From positions 1-25,227 of the forward strand of contig CAZVPD010000034.1 in assembly GCA_964628455.1 (NCBI GenBank): DNA of 25,227 nt. The letters run 5' to 3'. The position numbers were made by a program, and so were the translations under genes. Below the pieces are notes generated by a model, which saw only the letters and a program-made list of their open reading frames with translations, was not told the DNA's origin and searched no databases. The stretch is from JAQVWU01 sp964628455. GTDB taxonomy: Bacteria; Bacillota; Clostridia; Oscillospirales; CAG-272. Each line of letters begins with the position of its first letter. Within the stretch, counting starts at the first letter, position 1. Below, in pieces: positions 6,603 through 13,335 of the stretch.

Positions 6603-7418
6603 GTGAACGACATCATTACCGGCGCCGCTGTCTGCGCCCTGCTGATTTTTTTAATATGCGCGCTGTACAACGGCCTTACGGTCCGTTATTACACGGTTTC
6701 GAGCAGCAAGATAACAAAGCCTGTGCGCATTCTGCAGATCACCGACCTGCACGGCTCGCGCTACGGCGCCGGTCAGAAAAAACTGCTGGCAAAAATCGAT
6801 GAATGCAGACCGGATATCGTCTGCATGACCGGCGATATTTTCGACGAACGCGTAGCGCCGGAGAATTCCGCGGCGCTTATCCGCGCGCTGCGCGGATACA
6901 GGACATTTTTCTGCTCCGGGAATCACGAACTATACATGCGGGACCTTCCGGAGATTTTTAAATCTCTCGGGGAAAACGGCGTCGCCGTCCTCGACGGGAA
7001 CGCCGTACGCGCCTGCGGCATCAGCGTCTGCGGTGTTTCCGATCCGAAAAAAGAAGAATGCGGGGAAGCGCCGGACGATCCTGTTTTTGCCCGCAGGCTA
7101 TCATCGGCCCGTTCTTCATGCCGGGAAGACGATTTTAAGCTCCTGCTTTCGCACCGTCCCGAAAGGATCTCCGAATATCTGCCGCACGGCTTCGACCTTG
7201 TCCTGTCGGGCCACGCGCACGGAGGACAGTGGCGCCTGCCGCATCTCGTAAACGGCCTGTGGGCGCCCCACCAGGGCTTTTTCCCCAAATATGCCGGCGG
7301 AATTTACAGATATGCCGGAACGACGCACATCGTCAGCCGCGGTCTGTCGAAATTTCTGATGATCCCGCGGTTATATAACCCGGTCGAAATCTGCTGCATC
7401 GACCTGAAAGCACCCTGA
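6603..7418 (+). CDS. Membrane-anchored metallophosphoesterase (YkuE-like)
   Basis: Calcineurin-like phosphoesterase of 271 residues, probably membrane-tethered with its catalytic domain outside or at the membrane face. All signature motifs of the fold are present in order: DLH (ITDLHGS), GD (CMTGDIFDE), GNHE, SHRPE and GHAHGGQ. An N-terminal hydrophobic segment (about residues 5-22, ITGAAVCALLIFLICALY) acts as signal anchor. I chose the GTG at 6603 because AAAGGA lies 6 nt upstream. The in-frame ATG at 6477 has no ribosome binding site and adds 42 residues unlike the family. YkuE-type enzymes hydrolyse phosphodiester or pyrophosphate bonds in lipids or wall precursors, but the substrate is unknown here. 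It is a single-gene unit. Confidence 0.9.
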   Translation: MNDIITGAAVCALLIFLICALYNGLTVRYYTVSSSKITKPVRILQITDLHGSRYGAGQKKLLAKIDECRPDIVCMTGDIFDERVAPENSAALIRALRGYRTFFCSGNHELYMRDLPEIFKSLGENGVAVLDGNAVRACGISVCGVSDPKKEECGEAPDDPVFARRLSSARSSCREDDFKLLLSHRPERISEYLPHGFDLVLSGHAHGGQWRLPHLVNGLWAPHQGFFPKYAGGIYRYAGTTHIVSRGLSKFLMIPRLYNPVEICCIDLKAP

Positions 7419-7438
7419 AAACAAATTCCGAAGCAAAC

Positions 7439-7471
7439 GGCGCGGTCAACGGACCGCGCCCCTTTTATTTT
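7439..7471 (+). terminator. Strong intrinsic terminator after the metallophosphoesterase gene
   Basis: GGCGCGGTC (7439-7447), loop AACG and GACCGCGCC (7452-7460) form a perfect 9-bp GC-rich stem followed by CCTTTTATTTT. It begins 20 bp after the stop codon. The same hairpin may weakly serve the converging minus-strand gene, whose downstream side lacks a good T-run. Confidence 0.9.
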
Positions 7472-7494
7472 ACGTATTTCTTCCGCCGGTAAAA

Positions 7495-8796
7495 TCAGTC
7501 CTTTTCGTAAAAGCCTTCGTGCAGTTCGTTTACAAGTCGTATGACCGACTGGATGTATTCGTTCACTTCCTTGCCGCCTCTGTCATAATTCGACATGACG
7601 GAAACAACATACGGATTTTCGGCGTATACGATCGCCATGTCGTTGTATGCGCCTTCATCCCAGCCGTATTTGTGAGCCGCCTCATAGGGTGCAACCGCAT
7701 ACGGGATCATGGTGAGATGGGCGCTGCCGATCATCGCGTCCTTCATGAAAGCGGCGTAATACGCCCCGCTTTCGGTAAATTCGTAGATCGCCTTCATGCA
7801 CTTGCAGGCATCCGCAGCCGACATTCCGGAGGGTTTGCGGACCATGGAATCCGCGCTGAGCCGGACGGCAAGGCTTCCGTAATAGCCGGTCCCGTATGTT
7901 TTCTTAAGGATGTCGTAAGCCACGTTGTCGCTGCATTCAAGCACATGGTAGAACAGGTCCCGGTATGTATATTCGGTGCCGTCTTCGCTTTTGATAATTT
8001 CTCCGGAACCGGACTGGTAATACGCGTCTTTGGTGTATGTGATTTTTTTCGTCATGTCAAACAGGCGTTCGGGTTCGGTATAGGCAGTATCCCCCGCTTT
8101 CTGGGCGGCGGCCTTCGCCTGACCGATCCTCTCTTCCTCGGCCGAAGCTTCTTCGAGCAGCGACAGGATAAAAGGCGCCTTGATCATGCTTGCCGGATCG
8201 AAAACCTTGTCCGCGTTAAACGCGTATTTGTATCCGTTTTCGATGTCTTCGTAATAAAGCGCTATTTTCGGTTCTATATGGATGATCTCTTCCGTAAAAG
8301 TTCCGTCTTCGTTTTTGACCGTGTTTTTGATCACGATCGGGAGAGGATCCGCAAGCAGGGCGTTGATCTCGCCGATGAGTTCCAGCTGCGCGGCGATATC
8401 TATCCTGTAGACGCCCTCAAGCTTTTCGATGTTGTATTTCAGCTGTTCGATGGCGCTGTCGCGCAGCGCGATCTCGGCGTTGAGCGATTCGAATTTTTTG
8501 TTCAGCTCGCCGTACAGACTGTCCTTGTCCCCGAATGAAGCGATGATCTCTTCTTTTTCGCCGATCGCCGCAGCCAGCTCGCTTTCAAGCGCGTCCTTTT
8601 CGGACTCGAGTGACGCGATCCTTCCGGTCAGTTCCGCGGCTTCTTTTTCCGCGTCCTGTTTCAGAGAAGCATAAGCCTCCCCGGCCTGCCGCTGTTCCCG
8701 TATTTTTCCGGCAAGAAAGAAAGCCGTGACAACGGCGGCCGCCGCCAGGAGCGATGTGATGATGATAAAAATCAGGATGATCTTTCTGCGCTTCAT
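7495..8796 (-). CDS. Membrane-anchored coiled-coil protein with class A beta-lactamase-like serine hydrolase domain
   Basis: A 433-residue protein with three parts. An N-terminal membrane anchor (about residues 5-29) is followed by a long heptad-rich coiled coil (about 35-128, rich in Glu, Lys, Ala and Leu). A C-terminal domain then has the penicilloyl serine transferase fold. In that domain the SxxK motif is S203-M-I-K206, the SxN motif is S289-D-N291, and KYG at 376-378 sits where the KTG motif is expected. The anchor and topology imply an extracytoplasmic location. It may act on peptidoglycan peptides or be an inactive relative. True antibiotic beta-lactamase activity is not implied, since the Glu166 region is not recognisable. 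It lies 50 bp after the fumarase gene with its own ribosome binding site (AGAGGA). Confidence 0.82.
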   Translation of the reverse strand: MKRRKIILIFIIITSLLAAAAVVTAFFLAGKIREQRQAGEAYASLKQDAEKEAAELTGRIASLESEKDALESELAAAIGEKEEIIASFGDKDSLYGELNKKFESLNAEIALRDSAIEQLKYNIEKLEGVYRIDIAAQLELIGEINALLADPLPIVIKNTVKNEDGTFTEEIIHIEPKIALYYEDIENGYKYAFNADKVFDPASMIKAPFILSLLEEASAEEERIGQAKAAAQKAGDTAYTEPERLFDMTKKITYTKDAYYQSGSGEIIKSEDGTEYTYRDLFYHVLECSDNVAYDILKKTYGTGYYGSLAVRLSADSMVRKPSGMSAADACKCMKAIYEFTESGAYYAAFMKDAMIGSAHLTMIPYAVAPYEAAHKYGWDEGAYNDMAIVYAENPYVVSVMSNYDRGGKEVNEYIQSVIRLVNELHEGFYEKD

Positions 8797-8846
8797 ATCC
8801 TAAGTCCTCTGCAATATACGAAATATCCGATGATTTGCCTTTTTGA

Positions 8847-9745
8847 TTAAAGGACGGCTTCCGCGTGCCGCATGGCGTGGCAGCAGACGTTGACCGCGAC
8901 CGGCAGGCCCGCGATGTGCGTGGGCATATATTCGATGTTCACGGCGAAGGCGGTCGTATTTCCTCCGAATCCCTGCGGACCGATCCCGAGCGCGTTTACC
9001 TCATCGAGCATATCTTTTTCGAGAGCCGCATAATCCGGATTCGGATTGCGCGCCGAAACGGGGCGGACAACCGCCCTTTTGGCTAGAACGGCACATGAAT
9101 CGAACGTTCCGCCTATCCCGACGCCCAGCAGGATCGGAGGACAGGGGTTGCTGCCCGCTTTTTTTGCCGTCCGAACGACAAAATCAAGGATGTCGCGGCG
9201 CGTCGCTGAAGGATTGAACATCATCAGGGCGCTCATGTTTTCGCTGCCGAATCCTTTGGGCGCGGCGGTCAGGGTGATTTTATCTCCTTCCGTCAGCCTC
9301 GTGTAGATAACGGCGGGGGTGTTGTCGCCCGTGTTGACGCGGCAAAACAGCGGGTCGTCCACAACAGACATCCGCAGGTATCCGCCGCCGTATGCGCGCC
9401 GGACGCCTTCGTTGACCGCGTCCTCAAAGAGGGCGCCTTCGATGACGACCTGCTGGCCGACGTCCGCAAAAAGCACCGCCATGCCCGTATCCTGGCAGAC
9501 AGGTACGTCCAGCCGGGCAGCCGTTTCCAGATTTTCGGCTATGCGCCCGAGGACCGCCCTGCCCAGCCTGCTTTTTNNNNNNNNNNGAGGGCAAAGCGCG
9601 CGGCCAGTTCGGCCGGCGCCGGCAGGCAGGCGTCCGGTGCTGTCGCAAGGATCAGCCCGGCCGCATCGAGGGGAAGCCGGTAGTTCGCCTCTGTGAAAAG
9701 CTTCCGGACCGCTTCCGTTATGTCTTCCGATTTTATGATCCGCAT
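8847..9745 (-). CDS. Class I fumarate hydratase alpha subunit (interrupted by assembly gap)
   Basis: Iron-sulfur fumarase/tartrate dehydratase alpha subunit, roughly 298 residues, that would add water to fumarate to give malate. The three cluster cysteines are recognisable: VPVCQDTG, GSNPCPP and VNVCCHAMRH. The N-terminal 53 residues (MRIIKSEDITEAV onward) lie before the gap at 9577-9586. The rest, starting KSRLGRAVLGRIAEN, lies after it in a different frame. This is explained by a wrong gap length rather than a pseudogene. Class I enzymes of the two-subunit type need a beta subunit, normally the next gene, but here the next gene is the beta-lactamase-like protein. The gene follows the amidohydrolase by 11 bp, so the two are likely co-transcribed. 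Tartrate dehydratase is an alternative identity. Confidence 0.88.
9577..9586. other. Assembly gap (10 N) inside the fumarase gene
   Basis: Ten N bases stand for unknown sequence. The coding frame ends on a complete codon just before the gap and resumes one base after it, so the true length should leave remainder 2 when divided by 3 (for example 8 or 11). It cannot be 10 if the gene is intact. Confidence 0.95.
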
Positions 9746-9756
9746 ATGCCCACCGC

Positions 9757-10911
9757 TTACCTGACGGCTTTGCCGTCGATGTATACCTGTTTCACCCTCG
9801 TCATGATCTCAAGAGGGTTTCCGTCAAAAAGCACAAGGTCAGCGTCTTTCCCCGGCTTGAGCGAACCTACCCTGCCGTCGATGCCGAGGATCCGTGCCGG
9901 ATGGATGGTGATCGCTCTGAAGGCCGTGTCGAGATCCATACCCGCCTTGACCGCGAGCGATGCGCAAAGCGTCAGATACTGCAGGGGTATGACCGGATGG
10001 TCGGTCGTTATCGCTACCATGACGCCGGCTTCCGAAAGCTTCGCCGGATTGACAAACGAAAGGGAGGTCAGCTCCGGCTTGCTGCGGTCGCAGAGATTGG
10101 GGCCGACGATCGCGGTCACTCCTTCTTTTTTCAGTTCATCCGCGATCAGATATCCCTCCGTGCAGTGGACAAGGGTGTAGCGCAGGCCGAACTCCCTGGA
10201 GATGCGGATGGCGGTGAATATATCGTCAGCCCGGTGGGCATGAAAATGGGCGGGTATTTCTCCCCGGACCAGCGGAAGCAGAGCTTCCATCTTCATGTCG
10301 AATTCGGGCTCCTCGGCCTCGTCATCGTCTTCTTTTTCCGGGGGCGTGTGCGCTTTGATCATGGCTTCGGAGTATTTTTTTGCCTTGAATAAGTTTTCGC
10401 GTATCAGAGCGGCGATCGCCATGCGGGTTTCGGGCGACTGATTCTTCACGTGATAGACGTTTTTCGGATTCTCCCCCATCGCGAATTTCATGGCGGCGGG
10501 TGCGCTGAGCGTCATATCGTCTATCCGGACGCCGGCGGTCTTGAGGGCGCAGAACTGCCCCCCGATCGGATTGGCGCTGCCGGGTCCCGACGCGACGCAG
10601 GTAATGCCGCAGGCACGCGCCTCGGAAAAACAGCGGTCAAAAGGATTGATGGCGTCCAGCCCGCGCATGTGGGGCGTGACCGAATCGCATGCCTCGTTGA
10701 CGTCGTCCCCCTCGAAAGTCAGCGAATCCCCGACGATCCCGAGATGGGTGTGAGCGTCGATCAGCCCCGGAAAAAGCCATCCTCCGGACCCGTCTCCGTC
10801 CTGTTGTCCGATTTCGGCGATTTTTCCGCCGTCGATGACGACATAACCGCAGCTGATGACGCCCGTGTCGTTTTCCATGGTGTAAATTCTTACATTTTCG
10901 ATTCTGAACAA
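9757..10911 (-). CDS. Metal-dependent amidohydrolase (imidazolonepropionase-related)
   Basis: A 384-residue TIM-barrel hydrolase of the amidohydrolase superfamily, closest in style to the COG1228 imidazolonepropionase-like group. Expected metal ligands are seen: His54 and His56 in DAHTHLG, a His-rich strand AHFHAHRADD at 221-230, His249 in VHCTEG, and Asp in the late TTDHPV segment. A charged insert (about residues 190-206, PEKEDDDEAEEPEF) is unusual and presumably a surface loop. The C-terminal IHPARILGIDGRVGSLKPGKDADLVLFDG region is the typical composite-domain return. The start is a TTG at 10911, preceded by GGGA about 7 nt upstream. It is the first gene of the group with fumarase. Substrate unknown, perhaps a cyclic amide or dipeptide. 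Confidence 0.88.
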   Translation of the reverse strand: MFRIENVRIYTMENDTGVISCGYVVIDGGKIAEIGQQDGDGSGGWLFPGLIDAHTHLGIVGDSLTFEGDDVNEACDSVTPHMRGLDAINPFDRCFSEARACGITCVASGPGSANPIGGQFCALKTAGVRIDDMTLSAPAAMKFAMGENPKNVYHVKNQSPETRMAIAALIRENLFKAKKYSEAMIKAHTPPEKEDDDEAEEPEFDMKMEALLPLVRGEIPAHFHAHRADDIFTAIRISREFGLRYTLVHCTEGYLIADELKKEGVTAIVGPNLCDRSKPELTSLSFVNPAKLSEAGVMVAITTDHPVIPLQYLTLCASLAVKAGMDLDTAFRAITIHPARILGIDGRVGSLKPGKDADLVLFDGNPLEIMTRVKQVYIDGKAVR

Positions 10912-11033
10912 TATGATTTCCCGGATTTTTCATCATGGCGCGCTGATCCGTGATGAAAATACTTCCTTTCGGTTGTTTTATTCTGTTTTATCCGCCGATA
11001 AAGCCGCGGACGCGTCCCGGTCCCGTGACATCC

Positions 11034-11061
11034 GAACGGCGGGAGCACGCCCCCGCCGTTC
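11034..11061. terminator. GC-rich hairpin after the S1-domain gene
   Basis: GAACGGCGGG (11034-11043) and CCCGCCGTTC (11052-11061) form a perfect 10-bp stem with an 8-nt loop, 20 bp after the stop of the S1 gene. No T-run follows it on the minus strand, so it may be an atypical terminator or an mRNA 3'-end stabiliser. It is the only structure seen in the 170 bp between the S1 and amidohydrolase genes. A clear promoter for the amidohydrolase was not found. Confidence 0.5.
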
Positions 11062-11081
11062 CGTCTGATGTGGTGCGTATG

Positions 11082-11552
11082 TCAGCGCCTGCCCGGGTTT
11101 TTACGCGTAAAACCCGGACTTGATTTTTTTACTTCCAGAGACTTCTTCAGGTCGGAAATCTTTTCTTCGCTTTCGGACTTGAATTTACTCATCATATCTT
11201 CAAACGGATCTCCCGATGACGAAAGCCTCTTTTTGGGCGGAGCGTTCCAAGACGACGGGGCGGACGCCGCCGGCGGCCCGGCCGAAACCGCCTCTGCGGT
11301 CCCCTCTTCCGGACGGACGCGCTTTAATGACAGGGCAATCTTGCCGTTTTCGTCGATGCTGACGACTTTTACGCGGACCTGTTGATTTTCGGTCAGAAAA
11401 TCACGGATCTCACGCACGAATTCCGTCGAAACTTCCGAAATATGCACCATCCCCGACTTCCCGCCGGGCAAAGCGACAAACGCCCCGTATTTAGTGATCC
11501 CGGTGATCTTACCCTCCAGAACCGAACCGGCCTCGATTTGAACAACTGACAA
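11082..11552 (-). CDS. S1 RNA-binding domain protein (YabR-like)
   Basis: A 156-residue protein with one S1 OB-fold domain at about residues 8-80 (GSVLEGKITGITKYGAFVALPGG, then GMVHISEVS and ALSLKRV). It is followed by a Pro/Ala/Ser-rich and then Lys/Ser-rich, probably disordered tail ending in FTRKNPGRR. It resembles B. subtilis YabR, which also follows divIC, and likely binds RNA or the ribosome in the cytosol. I chose the TTG at 11552, because AGGGGGGG ends 5 nt upstream. The longer frame from 11627 would add 25 residues of unrelated sequence and overlap divIC. It is the last gene of the flippase-to-S1 block. Confidence 0.87.
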   Translation of the reverse strand: MSVVQIEAGSVLEGKITGITKYGAFVALPGGKSGMVHISEVSTEFVREIRDFLTENQQVRVKVVSIDENGKIALSLKRVRPEEGTAEAVSAGPPAASAPSSWNAPPKKRLSSSGDPFEDMMSKFKSESEEKISDLKKSLEVKKSSPGFTRKNPGRR

Positions 11553-11610
11553 ACGAACCCCCCCTGACTTCAACAAGCTTTTCTCTGTGCGGTCGGACAG
11601 GAAACAGATT

Positions 11611-11898
11611 TTATCCTGCAAGGTCATTATAGAATAGGATCTCCTGGGGAAGGTGGTATTTTAATCTGGAGCGTGCGATCTTCATGATATAATCGTCGTC
11701 AAAAGGACGCGCGATGTCTTCTTTCAGCTCTTCAGCCTGCTGCTTTTTATCGCTGATGGCGCGCTGCAGCTGCAGCCGGGTTTCATTCAGATCATAGAAC
11801 TCGACCAGCTGCGATACGACGGTCACCGCGCAAAAAACAATAAAAGTAAAAACGACGGCCTTGACGAAGATGTTGACCCTTTTTTTTATCCGGCGCAT
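11611..11898 (-). CDS. divIC: DivIC/FtsB-type septum formation initiator
   Basis: A 95-residue bitopic cell-division protein. A basic N-terminus (MRRIKKRVN) is followed by one transmembrane segment (about 11-30), a coiled coil (about 36-62) and a C-terminal ARSRLKYHLPQEILFY segment typical of DivIC/FtsB. It is expected to join FtsL and DivIB/FtsQ in the divisome, with the coiled coil outside the membrane. Its position after rqcP and before the S1 gene matches the B. subtilis yabO-yabP-yabQ-divIC-yabR order except for the missing pair. It starts 42 bp after the rqcP stop. A weak ribosome binding site (CAGGAAG) is present. Identity is supported by both sequence and synteny. Confidence 0.9.
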   Translation of the reverse strand: MRRIKKRVNIFVKAVVFTFIVFCAVTVVSQLVEFYDLNETRLQLQRAISDKKQQAEELKEDIARPFDDDYIMKIARSRLKYHLPQEILFYNDLAG

Positions 11899-11940
11899 CC
11901 CTGTACCCCGCTGCTTCCTGCCGGCGGATAAAAATCACGC

Positions 11941-12183
11941 TCAGGTGATAACTTCATATAATGCGGACGCGTCGGCTTTTGACGTGAACTCCCTGATGCC
12001 GGCGACGCGGACCTTCAGCTTCCGCTCGCCGAAGGTGATCTCCAGGATGTCGTTTTCCTTCACTTCATAGGAAGCCTTTGCGCTCCGCCCGTTGACGGTC
12101 ACATGCTCGGTGTCACAGGCGTCGTTTGCCACCGAACGGCGTTTTATGATACGCGAAACCTTCAGATATTTATCCAGTCTCAT
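11941..12183 (-). CDS. rqcP: S4-domain RNA-binding protein RqcP (YabO/Hsp15 family)
   Basis: An 80-residue S4 domain protein (MRLDKYLKVSRIIKRRSVAN, then HVTVNGRSAKASYEVKENDI). In B. subtilis, RqcP (formerly YabO) works with RqcH on stalled 50S subunits, helping add alanine tails to unfinished chains in ribosome-associated quality control. Length and the DKYLKVSRIIKRR start match the family. A strong AAAGGAG ribosome binding site lies 7 nt before the ATG. It follows the HU gene by 39 bp, with a weak terminator-like hairpin between them. Confirmation would come from an RqcH homologue elsewhere in the genome, which this window cannot show. Confidence 0.9.
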   Translation of the reverse strand: MRLDKYLKVSRIIKRRSVANDACDTEHVTVNGRSAKASYEVKENDILEITFGERKLKVRVAGIREFTSKADASALYEVIT

Positions 12184-12195
12184 AGGCGTCTCCTT

Positions 12196-12222
12196 TAAAA
12201 ACGGGGCTCCGGGCGGTCCCGG
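12196..12222 (-). terminator. Possible weak terminator between HU and rqcP
   Basis: Directly after the HU stop the minus strand reads CCGGG-ACCG-CCCGG (12222-12209), then seven bases and a run of five T. The stem is short (5 bp) and separated from the T-run. Partial termination that leaves some read-through into rqcP would fit a highly expressed HU gene with its own promoter. Confidence 0.35.
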
Positions 12223-12504
12223 TTAATTCTTGATCTTCGCCCTGAATATTTTTCCCGGAACGAATGCGGGATACCGTGAGGGCTGTATGATAAGACTTTC
12301 GCCGGTAAAGGGGTTTCTGCCTTTTCTTTCTCCGCGTTCCCGCACCTCAAAGGTGCCGAAACCGGTGATCTGGACTTTTTCTCCGGCCGCGAGATTCTCG
12401 CAGATCAAATCGATCGCGGCGCTTATCGCCCTGTCGGACTGATCTCTGGTGAGTGAGGTTTTTTTTGCGACTGCGGCAATCAGTTTGTTTCTGGTCATGG
12501 TCAT
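12223..12504 (-). CDS. hup: HU-family DNA-binding protein
   Basis: A 93-residue histone-like nucleoid protein that dimerises and bends DNA without sequence preference. The N-terminal MTRNKLIAAVAKKT, the GFGTFEVRERGERKGRNPFTGE arm region and the C-terminal FVPGKIFRAKI are classic HU signatures. The first ATG is at 12504, and a second ATG two codons later gives the more usual MTRNKL start. GAAAGG lies 4 nt before the first and about 10 nt before the second, so both are possible. It has its own promoter (12545-12573) and sits between mazG and rqcP, a common clostridial location. Confidence 0.97.
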   Translation of the reverse strand: MTMTRNKLIAAVAKKTSLTRDQSDRAISAAIDLICENLAAGEKVQITGFGTFEVRERGERKGRNPFTGESLIIQPSRYPAFVPGKIFRAKIKN

Positions 12505-12544
12505 ATTACCTTTCAGTATATATAAAAATTAATATTTATAAGCA

Positions 12545-12573
12545 AGTATAGCATTGTTGATGCGGTTAATCAA
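12545..12573 (-). promoter_or_regulatory. Extended -10 promoter of the HU gene
   Basis: The minus strand has TTGATT (12573-12568), a 17-bp spacer and TATACT (12550-12545). TG at -15/-14 (TGCTATACT) makes it an extended -10 element. The AT-rich leader to the HU start is about 35 nt. It separates HU from mazG, which ends at 12631. Confidence 0.75.
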
Positions 12574-12630
12574 GAGTTTTTTATAAAAGTTTTTCCGGGT
12601 TCTTTAAAATTATTCCCGCGGTATCCGGCG

Positions 12631-13284
12631 TCATGTTTCACCGGATGACGCGATGACTTTTTCACAGCTGTCGTAAAGCGCCTTTTCCGGGTCGTATCCG
12701 GCCAGCGCGCACTCGGCCGCAAGCGCAAACAGCGCGCCGCCGTAGCCCGATTCGCTCAGTTCCCGCGGAACGGGAAAGTCACAGCCGTTCTTCGCCATTT
12801 TTTTCGCTATTTTACCTGCACGCATCAGCGCCGGAAGCGACTTCGCGATCCCGTCCAGTATCCCGGGAAGCCCGCTGCGCTGCTTTGAATCCTGTTTGAT
12901 CCGCTCCCAGTTGCGCAGGACAGCCTCTGTCGTGTCCGCTTTCACCGTGCCGAAGATGTGGGGATGGCGCGTGATCAGCTTGGCGCAGATGTCGTTTACC
13001 ACTTCGTCAAACGAAAAACAGCCTTCCTCCTCGCTGATGCGGGCGTGAAAGATCACCTGCAGCAGAACATCCCCGAGCTCCTCGCGCAGCAGGACCCTGT
13101 CTCCGTTGTCGATGGCTTCGATGACTTCGTAGGTCTCCTCGATGAAGTTCTGACGGATAGACCTGTGGTCCTGTTCACGGTCCCAGGGGCATCCGTTTTC
13201 GGAACGCAGGATCTCCATGATCTTCCGGAGGTCAAGGATATCATAGGCCGTCTTTTCGTTCAGTTTTTTGATCTCTTCGTTCAT
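12631..13284 (-). CDS. mazG: MazG nucleoside triphosphate pyrophosphohydrolase
   Basis: Cytosolic enzyme that hydrolyses nucleoside triphosphates to monophosphates and pyrophosphate, as a housecleaning or stress function. The 217-residue protein contains the MazG motif E49-E50-x-x-E53 followed by E69-x-x-D72 (FIEETYEVIEA and EELGDVL) and the upstream CPWDREQDH segment. RHPHIFG and GLPGILDGIAKSLPALMRA are also standard. B. subtilis YabN at this locus carries an extra N-terminal tetrapyrrole methylase-like domain, which is absent here, so this version is closer in layout to E. coli MazG but somewhat shorter. GGAG lies about 10 nt before the ATG. It follows the flippase gene by 51 bp. Confidence 0.95.
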   Translation of the reverse strand: MNEEIKKLNEKTAYDILDLRKIMEILRSENGCPWDREQDHRSIRQNFIEETYEVIEAIDNGDRVLLREELGDVLLQVIFHARISEEEGCFSFDEVVNDICAKLITRHPHIFGTVKADTTEAVLRNWERIKQDSKQRSGLPGILDGIAKSLPALMRAGKIAKKMAKNGCDFPVPRELSESGYGGALFALAAECALAGYDPEKALYDSCEKVIASSGET

Positions 13285-13335
13285 ATTTCCGTTCTCCGTA
13301 TTCTTTGATGCCGCGTGCGCGGTTTGATCCGGCGG

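Noticed and set aside
7519..8538. Plus-strand 339-codon open frame opposite the beta-lactamase-like gene
   Set aside because: Phe/Val/Arg-rich shadow of the coiled-coil and hydrolase coding sequence. No motif or ribosome binding site supports it.
8847..9745. Fumarase alpha as a frameshifted pseudogene
   Set aside because: The only frame change coincides with the N gap, and all conserved residues on both sides are intact.
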